A DNA stretch of 61,438 nucleotides from an uncultured Kangiella sp. (GTDB lineage: Bacteria; Pseudomonadota; Gammaproteobacteria; Enterobacterales; DSM-103792): contig CAMLNB010000002.1 of the NCBI GenBank assembly GCA_946481205.1, positions 1 through 61,438 on the forward strand, read 5' to 3'. The position numbers were made by a program, and so were the translations under genes. Below, in pieces: positions 57,846-61,438 of this stretch (within the stretch, counting starts at the first letter, position 1; every line of letters starts with the position of its first letter). The notes beneath the pieces are model-generated. The model was not told the origin of the DNA. It saw only the letters and a list, made by a program, of their open reading frames with translations, and searched no databases.

Positions 57846-57964
57846 GGGCGATTCCTGCGTTGTAGCCGTGGCGGGGAGCAAAATCTTACTCGTCTGTACC
57901 GGTGTGACCGGTTTTCAGAAAGGATGTGGCTAAGCCCGCGCGATTACGCTGCGGACCGGGAATA

Positions 57965-57990
57965 AAAACGGCCGCTGGTGCGGCCGTTTT
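57965..57990 (-). terminator. Intrinsic terminator after the metallopeptidase gene
   Basis: A perfect 11-bp stem (AAAACGGCCGC with GCGGCCGTTTT) has a 4-base loop. On the minus strand it ends in TTTTTATT, 30 bases after the stop at 58021. Confidence 0.8.
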
Positions 57991-58020
57991 GGATTGTCGT
58001 ATCAGATCGCCGTCACCGAC

Positions 58021-59151
58021 TCAGGGCAGCGACGGCGTGTTCTCGGCGAAATATTCGTGGTTGTCGGCATTGTCCAGCGCGCGCGTCGGGTTGCTGTTGG
58101 CCAGACTTTTGGCTGCCGATTGGCCGTAGGCATGATCATCGGTGCCGGCGACCACATTGAAGTGACTCAACTCGTGAACGATGGTGCCGCCTTTGGAGTC
58201 GGTGCCGGTCATCGGTGCACTCCAGAACGCATTGCACAGATAAACCCGATAGGGCTGGCTCGGATAGACGTAAGCGTAAGCGCTGCTGGTGCAGCCGCAA
58301 TCGAACACCAGCGCTTTGGTGTCGAGCGCATCATCGATTTTGACGAAGTGATTGGTTGCCGTTGTCCAGCGGCTGCTGGTGTAGCTGCCAAACCAGGTGC
58401 GATAGCGCTGGCTGCTGGCACGGTTGGCGGTGGGTGTGTTTTGCAGATAGCTTTTTGCCGTCGTGGCCATGCTGTTGGCGGCATTGACGGCGTTGGTGAT
58501 AGTGGTGCGCCGGCTGTTGCTGCAGTTGCTGGCGAAACTGACGCTTTGCATCACGATGGCATCATTGGCATACGCTTGTTGCAGCTGCTTCTCGAACAGG
58601 GACTCAGTCGCGCCTTGCACCCAGATGGTGACCGACGGCGAGGTGCCGAGTCCGGCAATGGTTTCGGCGCCCGCTTTATTCGCGGCAACGCTGCTGCGAT
58701 CAATTGGCACGAAATGATGCGGCGCGTACTGCACGCTATAGCTGCCGGTGACGGTGAAATCGAACTGGGTCGACAGATCGATGGTGCGAGTCAGCGTTTC
58801 ACCCGGTTGCAGCACCAGATAATCAGCCGCGGTGGGTTTGCCCCGCTTGTAATGCTTGCCGACATACAACACATCGCGGCCATCGCGCTTCACTTCAAAG
58901 AACGAGGCTTCATCGGTTTCACCGGGAATATCCCATTTCAGCAGGCGCAGCGGTCGGCGACCATTGTTGCTGATGCTGACGGTGAACTCGACATCATCGG
59001 CTTGGGTCAGGCTGCTGCGGGTCGCCTGCAAATCGATGCCGACATCAGCGCTGATTTGCTGGGCGATTACCGCAGAGATACTGGCGATACCCATCAGCAG
59101 CACGGCTGCCAGCCAGCGTTTGAGATGCATGCGCTTGAAATACGTAGTCAT
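58021..59151 (-). CDS. M35-family (aspzincin) metallo-endopeptidase
   Basis: A 376-residue exported protein. The N-terminal helix ([17 protein letters not shown]) is a signal peptide. Residues of about 30-165 form a beta-sandwich ([36 protein letters not shown]) like the pro-region of deuterolysins. The C-terminal peptidase domain has VHELSHF with the two zinc His and catalytic Glu, followed by GTDDHAYG with the third ligand Asp, the marks of M35/peptidyl-Lys peptidases. Four Cys in the peptidase domain may form disulfides. GAGGAGGGAG precedes the ATG. It stands alone with its own terminator. Target proteins are unknown. Confidence 0.9.
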   Translation of the reverse strand: MTTYFKRMHLKRWLAAVLLMGIASISAVIAQQISADVGIDLQATRSSLTQADDVEFTVSISNNGRRPLRLLKWDIPGETDEASFFEVKRDGRDVLYVGKHYKRGKPTAADYLVLQPGETLTRTIDLSTQFDFTVTGSYSVQYAPHHFVPIDRSSVAANKAGAETIAGLGTSPSVTIWVQGATESLFEKQLQQAYANDAIVMQSVSFASNCSNSRRTTITNAVNAANSMATTAKSYLQNTPTANRASSQRYRTWFGSYTSSRWTTATNHFVKIDDALDTKALVFDCGCTSSAYAYVYPSQPYRVYLCNAFWSAPMTGTDSKGGTIVHELSHFNVVAGTDDHAYGQSAAKSLANSNPTRALDNADNHEYFAENTPSLP

Positions 59152-59529
59152 GCTCGGTCTCCCTCCTCAGGTTGTCGAACCGACACAGCCGTCAACGGGA
59201 GCGCTCGCAGGCACCGCGCTGACCGGTCGGGCGCTGGTCGCAGTGCGGCGATTCACCACACATCGCGCCAAGCGTTGGCTTACACCGACCGCAGTTCTGG
59301 TGCGTGACAGAACATGGAAGAGCGCCCGGGCGCTGTCAAGCTGCAGCCGCCAAATGGCAGTACGGCAGACTTCGTCGTTCTGCTGAGATGGATACATGGC
59401 GATACGCAGCGATACAAACTGCGCCGCACGCGTCCGCCGGTTGGCAACAATGGGATCCAGAAAGCAGCAATCGTTTGCGTGTCGCCAACCTGACGATGGG
59501 AGCCACCCGCTCAGGCGGCGAGCGAACAT
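59152..59529. other. Gene-free stretch upstream of the metallopeptidase gene
   Basis: No coding region here has a convincing start, ribosome-binding site or recognisable product. A reading frame of about 120 codons on the minus strand shows the Arg/Ala-rich composition of chance frames. The only structure noted is the phased GATAC repeat at 59391-59415. Promoter elements of the metallopeptidase should lie here. Confidence 0.6.
59391..59415. repeat. GATAC motif three times at exact 10-bp spacing
   Basis: GATAC begins at 59391, 59401 and 59411, each followed by different bases. The spacing is close to one DNA turn, so the three motifs would face the same side of the helix. It lies 240 bases upstream of the metallopeptidase start. 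Confidence 0.6.
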
Positions 59530-59563
59530 AAAAAAAGCCAGCTGTCGTCAGCTGGCTTTTTTT
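59530..59563 (-). terminator. Intrinsic terminator after pssA
   Basis: The stem GCCAGCTG/CAGCTGGC with a 4-base loop is extended by seven A-T pairs, leaving a run of T on either strand. It lies 17 bases beyond the pssA stop. Confidence 0.92.
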
Positions 59564-59579
59564 GAATCACGTCAGGCGA

Positions 59580-60200
59580 TCAGAGTTTCGGAATCCGAAT
59601 GGTGCTGACCATCAGGGAACCGGACAACGCAAACATCAGCGTCAGCGGATGCAAAACCCCGGGGCCGAGCTGCAATTGCCCGAACCACAATGTGTCGCCG
59701 ATGCGACCCTGCGATGCGGCAACCGCAAGCACCACCACCAGAATCGTCGAACTCGGAATCGGCGTGCCTTCAAAGAATTTCACTTTGCCGCTGCTGTTCT
59801 CGCTCATCGCTTCAGCAGTGATGTTGTAGCGCGCCAAGCGGCTGACACCGCAAGCCACGAAACAGACCAGGATCAGCGCGTCCCACAAGCCGTGCATGCC
59901 GCTGCTGTATGCAATGGCCGCCGGCGCGACGCCGAACGAGATCACATCAGCCAGCGAGTCGAGCTCGCGACCGAGTGCCGATTGTTCTTGGCGCCAGCGG
60001 GCGATGCGGCCATCGAGAATGTCGAACACCAATGCCGCCGGAATAAAAGCCGCGGCCATCAGCAGGTAGTCGACGTTCTGGCTTTGCAAAAAGGCCATTG
60101 CCGCGAACACCGCGCCCATGCCGCAAAAGGCATTGCCGAGTGTGAACCAATCCGCCAGATGAAAATCGCGGATCATCGAGAAGGGTTTTTTAACGGCCAT
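59580..60200 (-). CDS. pssA: CDP-diacylglycerol-serine O-phosphatidyltransferase
   Basis: A 206-residue inner-membrane enzyme with about six helices. The CDP-alcohol phosphatidyltransferase motif is complete: DILDGRIARW, then ALGRELDSLADVISFG, with the paired Asp residues that hold metal and the CDP group. It makes phosphatidylserine, the precursor of phosphatidylethanolamine. The N-terminus (DWFTLGNAFCGMGAVFAAM) fits the PssA type found in most bacteria rather than the E. coli phospholipase-D type. The start ATG at 60200 lacks a strong ribosome-binding site. A 6-bp hairpin (60231-60246) stands in the leader. Confidence 0.9.
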   Translation of the reverse strand: MAVKKPFSMIRDFHLADWFTLGNAFCGMGAVFAAMAFLQSQNVDYLLMAAAFIPAALVFDILDGRIARWRQEQSALGRELDSLADVISFGVAPAAIAYSSGMHGLWDALILVCFVACGVSRLARYNITAEAMSENSSGKVKFFEGTPIPSSTILVVVLAVAASQGRIGDTLWFGQLQLGPGVLHPLTLMFALSGSLMVSTIRIPKL

Positions 60201-60327
60201 GCAAGGATCGTCTTTTTCTGGGTTGACCGGGCAGCCGTCCGGCTGCGAAACGGGCCTTAGTGTAACACCGGCTCCGGAGCTGGCCAGTCCTGGCTGTTAC
60301 CGGGTTTTTCCGTCGGCCTGAAACGCC

Positions 60328-60349
60328 GCACCCTGCCGAAGCAGGGTGC
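60328..60349 (-). terminator. UUCG-capped hairpin, possible weak terminator after fba
   Basis: On the minus strand GCACCCTGC and GCAGGGTGC form a 9-bp stem closed by a C-TTCG-G loop, a very stable tetraloop. It begins about 41 bases after the fba stop. The T-run after it is short (GTTT), so it may act as an RNA-stabilising end rather than a true terminator. Confidence 0.5.
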
Positions 60350-60389
60350 TTTGCTAGCCCGTCGTTACTGACCACACGGAGGCGTGCGC

Positions 60390-61438
60390 TCAGTTCACCT
60401 TCTGGGCCAACTCACCCTTGGCATAGCGGGTGGTCATGGTCTCGAGGTTCAGCACCTTGATCTTCGAGGCCTGACCGGCGCAGTTGAACTGCTCATAGCG
60501 CTCTTTGCAGATCGCCATCATCGCCTTGGTCGACTCGGCCAGGAATTTGCGCGGATCGAACTCTTTCGGGTTCTTGGCCAGGAAGCGGCGCACCGCGCCG
60601 GTCGAGGCGAGGCGCAAATCGGTATCGATATTGACCTTGCGCACACCGTGCTTGATCGCTTCCTGGATTTCGCTGACCGGCACGCCGTAGGTTTCGCCGA
60701 GATCGCCACCGTACTCGTTGATGATCTTCAGCCAATCCTGCGGCACGCTCGACGAGCCGTGCATGACCAGGTGAGTGTTCGGAATACGGGCGTGGATCTC
60801 TTTGACGCGGCCGATGGCGAGGATGTCGCCTGTCGGCGGCCGGGTGAACTTGTAGGCGCCATGCGACGTGCCGATGGCAATCGCCAGCGCATCGACGCCG
60901 GTGTCCTTGACGAAGCGCGCCGCTTCTTCCGGATCGGTCAGCAGCTGCGAATGATCGAGCGCGCCTTCGGCGCCGTGACCATCTTCCTCGCCCATCATGC
61001 CGGTTTCGAGCGAACCGAGGCAGCCGATTTCACCTTCGACCGAGACGCCACAGGCATGCGCCATTTCAACCACTTGGCGGGTCACGCGCATGTTGTAGTC
61101 ATAGTCTTTCGGGGTCTTGCCGTCCTCGCCGAGCGAGCCATCCATCATGACCGACGAAAAGCCCATCTGGATCGAACGCTGGCAGACCGCTGGCGAGACG
61201 CCGTGATCCTGGTGCATGACCACCGGAATATGCGGAAACTCTTCAATCGCCGCCAGAATCAGGTGGCGCAGGAACGCCGAACCGGCGTATTTGCGGGCGC
61301 CGGCCGAGGCCTGGATGATCACCGGCGCATCGACGGCATTGGCCGCTTCCATCACCGCGCGCATTTGCTCGAGGTTGTTGACGTTGAACGCCGGAACGCC
61401 GTAGTTGTGCTCGGCGGCGTGATCGAGCAATTGCCGCA
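60390..61438 (-). CDS. fba: Class II fructose-bisphosphate aldolase (Calvin-cycle subtype), 5' end missing
   Basis: The frame stays open to the right edge ([20 protein letters not shown]), so the first few codons lie outside the window; about 348 residues are present. [14 protein letters not shown] holds the zinc His and catalytic Asp. [27 protein letters not shown] and VMHGSSSVP carry the other zinc ligands and the substrate loop, and [11 protein letters not shown] is the family signature. The Calvin subtype is widely used in glycolysis and gluconeogenesis as well, so its presence does not prove carbon fixation. It splits fructose 1,6-bisphosphate into two triose phosphates. Confidence 0.96.
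   Translation of the reverse strand, partial: RQLLDHAAEHNYGVPAFNVNNLEQMRAVMEAANAVDAPVIIQASAGARKYAGSAFLRHLILAAIEEFPHIPVVMHQDHGVSPAVCQRSIQMGFSSVMMDGSLGEDGKTPKDYDYNMRVTRQVVEMAHACGVSVEGEIGCLGSLETGMMGEEDGHGAEGALDHSQLLTDPEEAARFVKDTGVDALAIAIGTSHGAYKFTRPPTGDILAIGRVKEIHARIPNTHLVMHGSSSVPQDWLKIINEYGGDLGETYGVPVSEIQEAIKHGVRKVNIDTDLRLASTGAVRRFLAKNPKEFDPRKFLAESTKAMMAICKERYEQFNCAGQASKIKVLNLETMTTRYAKGELAQKVN

Noticed and set aside
59167..59529. 120-codon frame on the minus strand upstream of the metallopeptidase gene
   Set aside because: No ribosome-binding site, no recognisable domain, and an Arg/Ala-rich composition typical of chance frames in GC-rich DNA.
60231..60246. Hairpin in the pssA leader as a riboswitch or attenuator
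   Set aside because: Only a 6-bp stem with no conserved aptamer-like elements and no T-run.

Overview
The window looks like chromosome of a GC-rich gammaproteobacterium. SerA (410 residues from its GTG start), PssA, a class II fructose-bisphosphate aldolase of the Calvin subtype and an FbpABC-type iron transporter are all of proteobacterial type. Most of the window is an exosortase A (XrtA)/PEP-CTERM exopolysaccharide locus with its own regulators. No rRNA, tRNA, CRISPR array, insertion sequence or prophage was seen.

Layout. (1) 1-6341: the end of a possible outer-membrane protein, an MMPL/RND-type membrane protein, an exported polysaccharide-lyase-like protein, a small membrane protein, an exosortase-associated acyltransferase and a ThiF/E1-like adenylating enzyme. 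(2) 6443-13895: a bidirectional terminator, then, read leftward, a trypsin-like protease, the sensor kinase PrsK, the sigma-54 activator PrsR and the TPR protein PrsT. (3) 14103-26929: a polysaccharide deacetylase; a leftward pair (exported TPR protein and an AsnB-like amide ligase lacking the glutaminase cysteine); and a rightward series of acyl carrier protein, XrtA-associated hydrolases 2 and 1, two ATP-grasp ligases, a second deacetylase, a Wzx-like flippase, a short DUF1631 protein and a PilZ protein. (4) 26964-50101: eighteen genes all read leftward, many overlapping by a few bases. They run from the export lipoprotein, chain-length protein and tyrosine kinase through a beta-barrel protein, deacetylase, FemAB, XrtA-EpsI, sugar transferases, two asparagine-synthase paralogues, an AlgD-like dehydrogenase, a transglutaminase-like protein and a Wzy-like ligase to a CapK-like adenylating enzyme and another ATP-grasp enzyme. 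(5) 50297-61438: serA, a small exported protein, an SDR, fbpABC, a YbaK-type deacylase, an M35 metallopeptidase, pssA and a partial fba.

How it fits together. The sugar transferases, dehydrogenase, flippase, polymerase/ligase and chain-length/kinase/export proteins would make and export a polymer, probably containing a uronic acid. XrtA would process PEP-CTERM proteins, and PrsK/PrsR would control that regulon through sigma-54. No PEP-CTERM substrate, no initiating polyprenyl-phosphate sugar transferase and no PEP-CTERM secretion ATPase lies in the window. The most unusual aspect is the number of enzymes that activate carboxylates or form amide bonds: three ATP-grasp proteins, three AsnB-type proteins (one glutaminase-dead), a CapK-like enzyme, FemAB, a ThiF-like enzyme, an acyltransferase, an ACP and a transglutaminase-like protein. 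This suggests that the polymer or a linked small molecule carries amino-acid, acyl or peptide decorations. Short tandem repeats sit at three gene junctions, and a 10-bp-phased motif lies upstream of the metallopeptidase.
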